Shown here piece by piece: positions 35,126 through 45,719 of a stretch of 64,000 nucleotides of DNA. The translations under genes and the position numbers were made by a program. This stretch comes from Azospirillaceae bacterium. GTDB lineage: Bacteria; Pseudomonadota; Alphaproteobacteria; Azospirillales; Azospirillaceae. Every line of letters starts with the position of its first letter. Position 1 is the first letter of the stretch. The stretch covers positions 1,612,001 to 1,676,000 of the forward strand of contig JAPWJW010000001.1 of assembly GCA_028283825.1 (NCBI GenBank). The letters run 5' to 3'. The notes under the pieces were generated by a model, which was not told the DNA's origin, made no database searches, and was given only the letters and a program-made list of their open reading frames with translations.

Positions 35126-35818
35126 ATGTGCGGTCGCTATGCCGCTGTCACCCCGCCCCAGGCGATGGAAGCGCTGTTCCAGACCCTGGGCGCCATGCCC
35201 AACTTCCCCGGCAGCTTCAACATCGCGCCGACGCAAAGCGCCCCCGTGGTGCGCTGGAACGCGCAGACGGGGGAGCGGCGACTGGACATGCTGCGCTGGG
35301 GCCTGGTGCCGTCCTGGGCCCCGGATCTGTCGGGCGGGGCCAAGATGATCAACGCCCGGTCGGAAAGCGTGATGGAGAAACCGACCTTCCGCCAGGCCCT
35401 CGCCCGCCGCCGCTGCCTGGTGCCGGTAACGGCCTTCTACGAATGGCGGGTGGAGAACGGGACCAAGCAGGCCTATGCCATAGCCCCCATCGATACCGAC
35501 ACGGCGGCCCTGGCCGGCCTGTGGGAAGGCTGGCGGGATGCGGCCAGCGGCGAATGGGTGCGCACCTACACCGTCCTGACCACGGCCGCCAACGACACCA
35601 TCGGCCACATCCACCACCGCATGCCCGTCATCCTGGCGCCGGAGCACTGGCCGGCCTGGCTGGGCGAGACGGCGGCCGACGCCCCCGCCCTGCTGGACCT
35701 ACTGCGCCCCTATCCGGCCAACCGCACCCGCTTCTGGCAGGTGGGGCCGCGTGTCGGCAATGTCCGCAACGACGATGCCGACCTGCTGGCGCCGATGGCG
35801 GCGGGCACGCTGTTTTAA
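35126..35818 (+). CDS. SRAP-family abasic-site processing protein (YedK/HMCES-like)
   Basis: A 230-residue DNA repair protein. The mature N-terminus is MCGRYA; Cys2 becomes the reactive residue that forms a thiazolidine crosslink with abasic sites in single-stranded DNA. The other family residues are seen in SFNIAPTQSAPVV, LRWGLVPSW, NARSE, TAFYEW and IHHRMPVIL. The longer frame starts at 35117, but the family demands Cys at position 2, so the ATG at 35126 is the right start. GGGAG is upstream. It is convergent with the outer-membrane protein gene. No LexA box is apparent in front. Confidence 0.93.
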   Translation: MCGRYAAVTPPQAMEALFQTLGAMPNFPGSFNIAPTQSAPVVRWNAQTGERRLDMLRWGLVPSWAPDLSGGAKMINARSESVMEKPTFRQALARRRCLVPVTAFYEWRVENGTKQAYAIAPIDTDTAALAGLWEGWRDAASGEWVRTYTVLTTAANDTIGHIHHRMPVILAPEHWPAWLGETAADAPALLDLLRPYPANRTRFWQVGPRVGNVRNDDADLLAPMAAGTLF

Positions 35819-35825
35819 CCAAACC

Positions 35826-36722
35826 TCAAAACCGCAGGCAGCCCTGGATCCAGAAGTTCTCCGCCTGGGCGCGGTTCTCGGCCATGAACTCATGCTGCCA
35901 GGTGAAGGTCGCCTGCACCGGCCCGATGTTATGGCTGACGGCCGGGCCGGCGGCGAAGGCGGTGCCCCTGTGGCCGTCGGCCGCGACCCTATGGCCGGCG
36001 ACGGTGTCATCCTCGTACTGCAGGTAGTAATAGCCGGAAACACCCAGCCGCCATGGCCCGATGTTGCGACCGGCGGCGTAGTCGATCGTCAGGTCCGCGC
36101 CGGAATGATAGTCGGTGGCGTCGTTGGTGGTGGTGAAGCTGAAGCGTGGCGATACCTGCGCCTGCCATCCCTCGCGGTCGATGTAGGATAGGCCCAGGGT
36201 CGGCTGGAAGGCCCAGGTGTTGCGGCCGATGTTGGCCGGCGACTTCGCATTGTATTGGCCAAGCGGCAGGGAAACATCGACACCGGCGGTCAGCGTCACA
36301 TTGGGGGCCAGGTTCCAGGCCAATATCACGGGTGTGATGGCGGGATCGCCCAGGCCGAATTTGCGGCTTTTCCAGCCGTTGACCGCGACGTTGAGGTCGA
36401 TGACCGGCAAGACCACGTGGGCAGCCACCTGGGCCCCCAGCACGGTCATCGGCAGGATGTACAAGCCATGGAAAGCCAGCGACGTCGCGTTGGCGCTGAA
36501 ATCCAGCGGCCGGCGGTCGCCGTTCCCATCGTTCAGCCTGTCACTTGAATAGTGGTTGGGTTCAAACGAAAGGTAGGTCCCCGGCGGCGGCAGGGTACCG
36601 GCCATGAAAATCATGGCACCCGGCGGATAACTGTTCCCGTCACGCTCGGACGCAAGAGAATCTTTAAAAGATGTAAACACGAGCACGCAGAAAATGGCCA
36701 AGGCCGCTGACCAGTTCTTCAC
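35826..36722 (-). CDS. Outer-membrane protein, MetA-pathway/transporter family
   Basis: A 298-residue barrel protein with a signal peptide (ALAIFCVLVFTSFKDSLA). It has the family layout: PPGAMIFMAGTLPPPGTYLS near the N-terminus, FGLGDPAITPVILAWN, then repeated strands and an ending of FWIQGCLRF. This family is annotated from aromatic-degradation operons and is thought to be a channel for hydrophobic substrates. No catabolic gene is adjacent, so the substrate is unknown. The start is GTG with GGAG upstream. Confidence 0.82.
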   Translation of the reverse strand: MKNWSAALAIFCVLVFTSFKDSLASERDGNSYPPGAMIFMAGTLPPPGTYLSFEPNHYSSDRLNDGNGDRRPLDFSANATSLAFHGLYILPMTVLGAQVAAHVVLPVIDLNVAVNGWKSRKFGLGDPAITPVILAWNLAPNVTLTAGVDVSLPLGQYNAKSPANIGRNTWAFQPTLGLSYIDREGWQAQVSPRFSFTTTNDATDYHSGADLTIDYAAGRNIGPWRLGVSGYYYLQYEDDTVAGHRVAADGHRGTAFAAGPAVSHNIGPVQATFTWQHEFMAENRAQAENFWIQGCLRF

Positions 36723-36851
36723 CGAACATCTCCACCACTACTGAAATTCACCGATCAGATGGCGTTCATTTCAACGTGGGAGAGATCTCCTAAAGGATGG
36801 GGGCGCCAAGTCGCGACGACCGGTCCTGAGAATGCCGGTTATCGTGCTGAT

Positions 36852-37424
36852 TTAGGCCAGGTGACTTTCCGGAACCCGAAATACGCCCTTGACCACGGCC
36901 GGGTTCCGGACCGCGATCTGGATGTGCGTTTTTTCCAGGAAGCCGGCGCCGGGATACGTGGGAGATCCTTCTGTGAATATTCCCTTCACGGTATCGAAGG
37001 GCAAAGAAGGCACCATCCTGGCAACCAGGCTGTGGGCATGTTCGATGATGGCGCAGTCCAAGCGACGCTGTAGTGTGCTGTTGGTGGGAAGTGCTTTCCC
37101 AATGGCATCCAGGTCGGACTTCAAGGCTTGGTAGGCGGCTTGCAGCATCCGGGTGTCCATCGCACTGATTAGGTCAAAGCAATGGCCCATTTCGATGACC
37201 GCCCCAACCACCGCTGCGTCTTCCTCCGACTTTTTCCGTTTGAGGGATTCCTGAGCGAAGCTTAACCCACGAACCGGATTGGCTTCCCAGAAATAAATTC
37301 CGTGGCCCAGCCAGTCATAGTCATTTTCGGATTTCTTGAAAGGCTCACCGGCAAGCAAGCGGTCGGCAACAGATTTTGTGCAACCGTGATATCCCAGCAC
37401 AAAACCATAGGCCAGCCGGTGCAA
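36852..37424 (-). CDS. ADP-ribosyltransferase-like protein, probable toxin of a TA pair
   Basis: A 190-residue soluble protein. I see an ART/PARP-like plan: YHGC (His13) in the first strand, DYDWLGHGIYFWEANP (Tyr44) in the second, and EKTHIQIAVRNP (Glu164) near the end, a possible H-Y-E triad. This is inference from motif spacing; no closer family name is claimed. The start is a TTG at 37424 immediately after the TAA of the small upstream gene; a GTG eight codons in is an alternative. GC content is clearly lower than in nearby genes. Small upstream partner, tight coupling and location next to a tRNA gene all suit a mobile toxin-antitoxin module. Confidence 0.68.
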   Translation of the reverse strand: MHRLAYGFVLGYHGCTKSVADRLLAGEPFKKSENDYDWLGHGIYFWEANPVRGLSFAQESLKRKKSEEDAAVVGAVIEMGHCFDLISAMDTRMLQAAYQALKSDLDAIGKALPTNSTLQRRLDCAIIEHAHSLVARMVPSLPFDTVKGIFTEGSPTYPGAGFLEKTHIQIAVRNPAVVKGVFRVPESHLA

Positions 37425-37613
37425 TTAAAGCTCGCGGTAAGGCTTGGTCAACTTGCCCTTGCCGGTCACGATGCCGGACTTCTGCAATGCCTTCAGGGCA
37501 CTGGCGCTGTCGGAAGATGCACTGCGTGCGACCTTCAGGAAGGCGTCCAGGAAAGCTTGGTCCCCAAATACTGGAGAAGCTTTCGCCAAGGGGGCTTTGG
37601 GCTGTTTGCTCAT
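37425..37613 (-). CDS. Small partner protein, probable antitoxin
   Basis: A 62-residue polar protein beginning MSKQPKAPLAKASPVF, with a helical FGDQAFLDAFLKVARSA and ending ALQKSGIVTGKGKLTKPYRE. The ending resembles small antitoxin-like proteins, but I cannot name the family. The ATG at 37613 is chosen over a TTG at 37655; neither has a strong ribosome site. Its stop touches the start of the ART-like gene, so co-translation is expected. The order small gene first, larger enzyme second is the usual antitoxin-toxin layout. Confidence 0.62.
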   Translation of the reverse strand: MSKQPKAPLAKASPVFGDQAFLDAFLKVARSASSDSASALKALQKSGIVTGKGKLTKPYREL

Positions 37614-37714
37614 AAAAGCAAGAGTGCGTTCCTGGCCGCAAAGAGTCAACGGCAAGCCTGTTCAACATCAATTGAAACAGACGATCAAGAAATCGCGCTA
37701 AACTATTGAAAAAT

Positions 37715-37790
37715 TGGTGATCCCGGTGGGATTCGAACCCACGACCCCATGATTAAAAGTCACGTGCTCTACCGGCTGAGCTACGGGATC
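37715..37790 (-). tRNA. tRNA-Lys (anticodon UUU)
   Basis: A 76-base cloverleaf on the minus strand. Acceptor arms are GATCCCG and CGGGATC followed by A and an encoded CCA. D arm GCTCAGCCGGTAGAGC, T arm with GTTCGAATCCC. The anticodon loop reads CTTTTAA, giving UUU. The 3' end faces the ART-like gene pair. Confidence 0.96.
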
Positions 37791-37793
37791 GAC

Positions 37794-37829
37794 CGCGGGG
37801 AAAAGGCACCGTGAAAGGTGTTTTCCGCG
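37794..37829 (-). terminator. Imperfect hairpin between coaD and tRNA-Lys
   Basis: CGCGGGGAAAAGGCACC (37794-37810) pairs imperfectly with GGTGTTTTCCGCG (37817-37829) around a six-base loop. It lies 140 bases beyond the coaD stop and just before the tRNA in transcription order. Could end coaD transcripts or be part of the tRNA leader. Confidence 0.4.
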
Positions 37830-37968
37830 AACGAAGACAAGGACCTCGGCGGTCCCCGTCCCGGTGTGGCGCGCACCATAATCAGGGGTATGGGCGCGGT
37901 CAATGGAAAGCGGCGGGGGCCCGCCATTTAACGATGCATGGGGGCCCCGCAAACGGCTGTCGTGGTCT

Positions 37969-38526
37969 TTATTCCCCGGCGCCGCCGGTGGCGGGGTCGA
38001 CGCCCTGGCCGATGCCCTGGCGGGCATCCTGGGCGAACCGTTCCGCCAGGCGGTGGGCCACGCGCGGGCTGACGAAGTGGGCGATGTCACCGCCCAGCCG
38101 CCCGATCTCCTTCACGAAGCGGGAGGAGATGAACTGGTGCCGGTCGGACGCCATCAGGAAGACGGTTTCCACCTGCGGGTTCAGGCGCGCGTTCATGCCC
38201 GCCATCTGGAATTCATATTCGAAGTCCGAGACGGCGCGCAGGCCGCGGATGATCACCTGGGCCTGGCAGCCCACGGCGAAGTTCATCAGCAGCGTCTCGA
38301 ACGGCCGGACCTCCACCGACGCGCCCTTGGCGGTCAGGGCGGCCAGTTCCTCACGCACCAATTCCACCCGCTCGGGCGTGCTGAACAGCGGCCCTTTGCC
38401 GGCGTTGCTGGCCACCCCGATGATCAAATGATCCACCAGCTTGGTCGCCCGCTGGATGATATCGAAATGCCCATTGGTGATGGGGTCGAAGGTGCCGGGA
38501 TAAACCCCGATGCGTGGTCCCGTCAT
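37969..38526 (-). CDS. coaD: Phosphopantetheine adenylyltransferase
   Basis: A 185-residue enzyme for the penultimate step of coenzyme A synthesis, adding AMP to 4'-phosphopantetheine. The substrate motifs are RIGVYPGTFDPITNGHFDII (nucleotide site) and IIRGLRAVSDFEYEFQM; FLMASDRHQFISSRFVKEI closes the family pattern. Somewhat longer than the 160-residue norm because of a Gly/Ala tail of about 20 residues. It lies after gyrA on the same strand, a common alphaproteobacterial order. Confidence 0.95.
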   Translation of the reverse strand: MTGPRIGVYPGTFDPITNGHFDIIQRATKLVDHLIIGVASNAGKGPLFSTPERVELVREELAALTAKGASVEVRPFETLLMNFAVGCQAQVIIRGLRAVSDFEYEFQMAGMNARLNPQVETVFLMASDRHQFISSRFVKEIGRLGGDIAHFVSPRVAHRLAERFAQDARQGIGQGVDPATGGAGE

Positions 38527-38590
38527 CTTCCGCCCCGCTGATCCAATCCGCCCATCGTTCAGCTCCGTTTGCCGGCTTTAACTGAGCCTC

Positions 38591-38626
38591 CGGGGGTTCA
38601 AATCACCGGAGTGATTTGAACCCCCG
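38591..38626 (-). terminator. Long hairpin after gyrA
   Basis: Perfect 16-bp stem CGGGGGTTCAAATCAC (38591-38606) and GTGATTTGAACCCCCG (38611-38626) with a four-base loop. It begins eight bases after the gyrA stop. In the gyrA direction the T-run lies before the stem, not after it, so it is not a textbook terminator; it may protect or stop the gyrA message. Confidence 0.6.
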
Positions 38627-38633
38627 AAAAAAC

Positions 38634-41468
<2,835 letters not shown>

Positions 41469-41656
41469 AAGTCAGGAAAACCAAGCCTTCGACTGGGCTG
41501 TACACCCTGTCGGCGGCGGCGGGGACCGGCCGCTTTTCTAGCACCATTCGCGCATGCGAACAATGAAACCGGCATCAAGGCCCCTGGGCCATGGGCCTCG
41601 ACTCGATGGGGGCGCGAATGCAGAGTGCGGCACCCCACTCCAGCGGCCGATTCCCC

Positions 41657-42088
41657 ATGACGACACCCCCGCCTTTCCGCATCCGCGGCTATGACCATGT
41701 GGCCTTTCCCGTGACCGACATGGGCCGGGCCCTGGCCTTCTATCGCGACGCCCTGGGCTGCCCGGTCACGGCGGAATATCCGGAGGACGCGCTGATCCGC
41801 CTGGCCGTGGGCGCGTCGGACCTGTTCCTGGTGGATGTGACGCGGGCCCAGGGCGCCTGGGCCAGACCGCCGGCCGGGCCGGGGCGCAACCTGGATCATG
41901 TCAGCGTCGCGCTGGGCGCTTGTGACGAGGTTGCCGTGCGGGCGCACCTGGCGGCCCACGGCCTGGCCATCATCGAGGAGCGCGTGGGCGACAACCGCCA
42001 CGGCGCCACCCTGTCGCTGTATGTCCGCGATCCGGACGGCAACCAGGTGGAACTGCTGCTGCCCCTGCCGGCAACGCACGATCCCTAA
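41657..42088 (+). CDS. VOC-family (glyoxalase-like) protein
   Basis: A 143-residue single-domain vicinal-oxygen-chelate protein. YDHVAFPVTDMGRALAFYRD is the first metal-binding half and NLDHVSVALGACDEV the second; YVRDPDGNQVELLLP completes the fold. The usual metal ligands, two His and a Glu, appear present. The reaction is unknown; the family covers glyoxalases, dioxygenases and resistance proteins. I chose the ATG at 41657 because it begins the fold; the longer frame from 41591 adds 22 odd residues. The ribosome site is weak. It lies between gyrA (divergent) and the DUF4331 operon. Confidence 0.83.
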   Translation: MTTPPPFRIRGYDHVAFPVTDMGRALAFYRDALGCPVTAEYPEDALIRLAVGASDLFLVDVTRAQGAWARPPAGPGRNLDHVSVALGACDEVAVRAHLAAHGLAIIEERVGDNRHGATLSLYVRDPDGNQVELLLPLPATHDP

Positions 42089-42158
42089 AGATTTCGACAG
42101 CGCCGCCCGGCCTTTTCCAGCTTGTCTTGCCATCTGAAAAGACAGCCGGAAGGCCATC

Positions 42159-43367
42159 ATGCGCACCTCAATCATCCGGGGCATCGCCCCGCTTCTGCTG
42201 GCGGCCGGCCTGGCGTGCGGCACGCCGGCAACGGCGTCCGACCATCTGGACAGCCCCACCGTCATCGCCGATCCCCGTGCCGACATCGGCGATCTCTATG
42301 CCTGGATGGATGCCGACGCACGACGGCTGAACCTGGCCATGACCATTGTCGGCCACAGCCTTTCCGACCGGCTGGACTATGTGTTCCACATCGACAGCGC
42401 GCGGCACTTCGGCCACCCCGGCGCCACCATCACCTTGAGCTGCCGTTTCCCGGGGCCGCAGGACGCGGACTGCCGCCTGGGTGAAATCGACCATGCGCAG
42501 GGGGACCCAGCCACCAGCGAAGGCGTGTGGGGCGCGCGGCACCGCTTCCGCGTCTATGCCGGCCTGCGCGACGATCCCTTTTTCAACAATGTGCGCGGCA
42601 CCCGCCAAGCCTATCAGGCGGCGGAAGCAGCATTGGCCCGGGGCGCGGCCACGGACCGGGCGGGATGCCCGGCTTTCGACGCCGCCACGGCGGGGGAGAT
42701 TCTGGACCGCTGGCGACACACCGACGGCGGCCCGCCCCAGAATTTCCTGGCCGGCTGGACACCCATGGCCATCGTGGCCTCAATCGACGTGGGCGCGGTG
42801 GACAGGGGCGGCCCGCTGCTGGCCGTCTGGGCGGCGACGGTGGGCCCCAAGGGGCGGCAGATCGACCGGGCCGCCCGTCCCCTGACCGGTAACGCCCTGC
42901 TGGGCCAGTTGCAGCCGGCCGAAGTCGGCGACCGCTTGAAGGAGGCGTACAATGCCGCCACGCCGGCCGACGGCGGCCGTTTCGTGGGCGAGATCGAAAA
43001 GGGCCTGGCCTTCTACGACAGCTTCGACGGCCATTGCGGCAACCAGTGGCTGGCGGACGACACCGCACCCCCCACCCGGCGGTACCACCGGCTGGCGACG
43101 GTCCTGGCCGACGATCGGCTGTGGGTCAACAGCGCCAGCGGCGTCTGCACCCAGCTGTTCGCGGTGGAACTGGTGGCACTGGCGGATGAACGGGCGTTGC
43201 GCGGTGATTGCGGCGGCCGCGCGCCGACCTACGACGCGGTGAACATCTATCGCTCTTTCCTGGTGGACGGCACGGCCGGCAGCGTGACGGACGGCCTGAC
43301 ACGGGATGAGCATCCGCCGTCCGACACCCTCTTCCCCTTCCTGGTGGCGCCGGGAACGGGGCCATGA
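42159..43367 (+). CDS. DUF4331 secreted protein
   Basis: A 402-residue periplasmic or secreted protein with a signal peptide (APLLLAAGLACGTPATAS). It begins DHLDSPTVIADPRADIGDLYAW, the DUF4331 hallmark (S-H-x-D-S-P then D-I-x-D-L-Y), and has three pairs of Cys (about residues 93, 105 and later) that could form disulfides. The family is uncharacterised and often lies next to metal uptake genes. It is first in a four-gene operon with ATGA and GTGA overlaps, in which a HupE/UreJ-type permease follows. A role in binding metal or in assembly of the transporter is inference. Confidence 0.8.
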   Translation: MRTSIIRGIAPLLLAAGLACGTPATASDHLDSPTVIADPRADIGDLYAWMDADARRLNLAMTIVGHSLSDRLDYVFHIDSARHFGHPGATITLSCRFPGPQDADCRLGEIDHAQGDPATSEGVWGARHRFRVYAGLRDDPFFNNVRGTRQAYQAAEAALARGAATDRAGCPAFDAATAGEILDRWRHTDGGPPQNFLAGWTPMAIVASIDVGAVDRGGPLLAVWAATVGPKGRQIDRAARPLTGNALLGQLQPAEVGDRLKEAYNAATPADGGRFVGEIEKGLAFYDSFDGHCGNQWLADDTAPPTRRYHRLATVLADDRLWVNSASGVCTQLFAVELVALADERALRGDCGGRAPTYDAVNIYRSFLVDGTAGSVTDGLTRDEHPPSDTLFPFLVAPGTGP

Positions 43368-43948
43368 GGCGGCCGTTTATCCTGGCCATCACCCTGGGCA
43401 TCAGCGGTCCGGCGATGGCCCATACCGGCACGGGCCTGCCCGGCGGCTTCTTGCCGGGCTTCCTGCATCCGTTCGGCGGCCTGGACCATCTGCTGGCCAT
43501 GGTGGCGGTGGGGTTGTGGGGCGCCTTCCTGGGCCCGCCGCTGCTGCAGGCCCTGCCGGTGCTGTTCCCGGTGATGATGGTGGTGGGGGCGGTCGCCGGC
43601 ATGGTGGGCCTGCCCCTGCCGCCGGTGGAACTGGGCATCGCCTGTTCCGTCCTGGTGCTGGGCGGCTGCATCGCCGGTGCGGTCAAGGCGCCGGCCTGGC
43701 TGGCGCTGTCGCTGGTGGCCGTGTTCGCCCTGTTCCACGGGTATGCCCATGGACGGGAATTGCCCTCCGCCGCCGATCCCGCCGGCTACAGCGTGGGGTT
43801 CGTCCTGGCCACCGGCCTGCTGCATCTGGCCGGCGTGGGCATCGGCTGCCTGAACGGCCGGCCCGGTGGCCCGCGGATCACGCGGGGGCTGGGTGGGTCC
43901 GTCGCCCTGACCGGCCTGGGTTTCCTCATCCGCGCGGTGTCGCCGTGA
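43364..43948 (+). CDS. hupE: HupE/UreJ-family metal permease
   Basis: A 194-residue inner-membrane protein with a cleavable leader (ILAITLGISGPAMA) and about six helices. The conserved nickel-binding motif HPFGGLDH (HxxxxxDH) sits at the start of the first transmembrane helix in the mature protein, and FHGYAHGRELP contributes a second His cluster. The family transports Ni2+ or Co2+, mainly for hydrogenase or urease. Neither enzyme is encoded in this window, so cobalt or nickel use is unknown. It overlaps both neighbours (ATGA, GTGA). Confidence 0.88.
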   Translation: MRRPFILAITLGISGPAMAHTGTGLPGGFLPGFLHPFGGLDHLLAMVAVGLWGAFLGPPLLQALPVLFPVMMVVGAVAGMVGLPLPPVELGIACSVLVLGGCIAGAVKAPAWLALSLVAVFALFHGYAHGRELPSAADPAGYSVGFVLATGLLHLAGVGIGCLNGRPGGPRITRGLGGSVALTGLGFLIRAVSP

Positions 43949-44421
43949 GGGGGGCGCTGCCGCCCCTGGCCCTGCTGTATGCGGCGCTGGCCTTGGCCGT
44001 GGCCTCGGCCCCCCGGCGCCGTTGGGCGATCTGCGGGGCGCTGGTGGCCGCGGCCGCCCTGGGCACCACCCTGGCGCCGCCGCCCTGGCAGGATGGCGTT
44101 TTCGTCGGCTGCTGGATCAGCGTGGCCGTCACCGGTGCCGCCGGCCTGCTGCCCCGCACGGACGGCGGGCTGGCATACGGCCTGTCGCTCAACGCCGGCC
44201 TATGGTCCGGGGCGCTGGCGGCCTTGGCGGGAACCCGCCTCGACCTGCTGGCGGCGTCCCCCTGCCTGGCCCTGCTGATCCCGGCCGCCTGGGCGGCACG
44301 CCATGTCCGCTTCCCGCTGGTGCGGGTGGCGTCCAGTTGGCTGGTGGCGGTGGCCATTCTGGCGGTGGCCTTGAGCGCGCTGCCGGTCACGCCGGGCTAC
44401 CTGCCCGACCATCTGGAATGA
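43945..44421 (+). CDS. Small membrane protein of the HupE operon
   Basis: A 158-residue hydrophobic protein with about five helices (LPPLALLYAALALAVASA, WAICGALVAAAALGTTL, and on). It starts at GTG overlapping the hupE stop (GTGA) and ends overlapping the next gene (ATGA). No known motif is seen. The position between a permease and a DUF4198 protein suggests a subunit of the same transport complex, comparable to the small membrane partners of energy-coupled nickel transporters (inference). Confidence 0.72.
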   Translation: MRGALPPLALLYAALALAVASAPRRRWAICGALVAAAALGTTLAPPPWQDGVFVGCWISVAVTGAAGLLPRTDGGLAYGLSLNAGLWSGALAALAGTRLDLLAASPCLALLIPAAWAARHVRFPLVRVASSWLVAVAILAVALSALPVTPGYLPDHLE

Positions 44422-44432
44422 GGAAAGACGGC

Positions 44433-45263
44433 ATGCTGCGAAAGATCCTGCCCGTGCTGGTCCTGCTGGTGGCCACACCCGCCGCCGCGCATGATTTCTG
44501 GGTGCAGCCGCAAACCTGCTGGCCGGCACCGGACACGGTGACGCCCTTGACCTTGCAGGTGGGGCACGGCCCCTACCGCCAACGCTCCCCCCTGCCCCTG
44601 CACCGCATCATCCGTTTCCAGGCGGTGGCGCCAGACGGGACGGTATCGGACCTGCGGGCCGACCTGCGGCCGGGCGGCGCGGACCAGGACGGGACCGTCC
44701 GCCTGAAATCGCCCGGCACGCACATGCTGGTGCTGGAAACGGATGACAGCGCGCAAAGCCATCTGCCCGCGCTGCGCTTCAATGACTACCTGGTGGCGGA
44801 GGGACTGACGCCGGCCCTGGACCTGCGCCAACGCGGCCGGCGCATGGATGCGGACGGGTCTGAAAACTACAGCCGGCGGGCCAAGGCGCTGGCGCAGGTC
44901 GGGCCCGTGCTTGAGGCCCGGAACGGGGAAACCGACCCGGTGACCCGGCCCCTGGGCCTGACGCTGGAGATCGTGCCGGAGCGCAATCCCTATGCCGAGC
45001 CCCGCGCCGCCGACTTGCCGGTGCGCGTCTATTATCGCGGCCAACCGCTGGCGGGCGCCCTGGTCAAGCTGACCGACCTGGCCCACGATTCGGAACCGGC
45101 GGAAAGCCACCGCACCGACGCCGACGGCCGCGCCCGCTTTCAGGCACCAAGCGCCGGCGACTGGCTGCTGAACGTCATCTGGACGCGACCGCAACCGGCC
45201 GATGCCGAGACGGACTTCGACACCGTCTTCTCCAGCCTGATGTTCGGTTTTCCCAAACAGTGA
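44433..45263 (+). CDS. DUF4198-type periplasmic protein
   Basis: A 276-residue secreted protein, signal peptide LRKILPVLVLLVATPAAA, mature N-terminus HDFWVQPQ. The His next to the cleavage site and the HDFW start are characteristic of DUF4198 / NikM-like proteins that bind nickel or cobalt. The C-terminal half holds an Ig-like domain (LPVRVYYRGQPLAGALVKLTD, RTDADGRARFQAP). I chose the ATG at 44433 with AGGAAA upstream over the overlapping ATG at 44418, which adds five residues. Last gene of the operon, followed by a hairpin. Confidence 0.82.
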   Translation: MLRKILPVLVLLVATPAAAHDFWVQPQTCWPAPDTVTPLTLQVGHGPYRQRSPLPLHRIIRFQAVAPDGTVSDLRADLRPGGADQDGTVRLKSPGTHMLVLETDDSAQSHLPALRFNDYLVAEGLTPALDLRQRGRRMDADGSENYSRRAKALAQVGPVLEARNGETDPVTRPLGLTLEIVPERNPYAEPRAADLPVRVYYRGQPLAGALVKLTDLAHDSEPAESHRTDADGRARFQAPSAGDWLLNVIWTRPQPADAETDFDTVFSSLMFGFPKQ

Positions 45264-45277
45264 TGCCTGGCGCGAAA

Positions 45278-45305
45278 GGCGGGCGGAGCCATCGCCCCGC
45301 CCGCC
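45278..45305 (+). terminator. Hairpin after the DUF4198 gene
   Basis: GGCGGGCGG (45278-45286) and CCGCCCGCC (45297-45305), starting 15 bases after the stop. A second dyad, CTTTGATCG and CGATCAAAG at 45323-45344 with a TGGC loop, follows and may act with it. Confidence 0.6.
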
Positions 45306-45475
45306 GAATTCATACGCGTGGCCTTTGATCGTGGCCGATCAAAGCCCCCCTCAAGCGCCGGGCGCCAGCATCCGCTGGCTTGGGCTTCCTCAGTTTTCAG
45401 TCCACTTCGTTCCCCGAAAACTTCCGGCGGCCGCAGTCGCGACCTACAGCGGCACGTGTCGAAGTGCCGCCGCCA

Positions 45476-45625
45476 TCAGTCGCCGGCCGCGGCGGCGGCC
45501 TGCGCCTCGCCCAGCTTGTCGGCGCATTCCTGGCAGCAGGCTTCCACCGTGCGACCGCCGATGGTCACGCTGATAGCGTTCTCATCCAGCGGATAGTCGC
45601 AGGCGGCACAGGTTTTCTCGCTCAT
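45476..45625 (-). CDS. 49-residue Cys-rich protein, probable metal binder
   Basis: A very short gene with a strong ribosome site (GGAGGAGAACC) just before the ATG at 45625. The 49-residue product has CAAC at residues 6-9 and CCQEC at residues 30-34, with an Ala-rich tail. The paired CxxC and CCxxC sites look like one zinc-, iron- or copper-binding centre. The middle, ISVTIGGRTVEA, is a beta hairpin. It resembles small metal-binding proteins of the TRASH/YHS type, but is not long enough to assign. It follows the AraC gene on the same strand and is convergent with the HupE operon. Confidence 0.78.
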   Translation of the reverse strand: MSEKTCAACDYPLDENAISVTIGGRTVEACCQECADKLGEAQAAAAAGD

Positions 45626-45719
45626 GATGGTTCTCCTCCGTCACACCAAACCGGTCATCCGGCGGGACCAAGCAGACCATCGACGCGGCCTTCGCCGCTG
45701 TCGGAATATTTAGCGACTT

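Noticed and set aside
36723-37790. Integrative element with attachment sites at tRNA-Lys
   Set aside because: No integrase gene and no repeated tRNA end were found in the window; only the position and lower GC suggest transfer.
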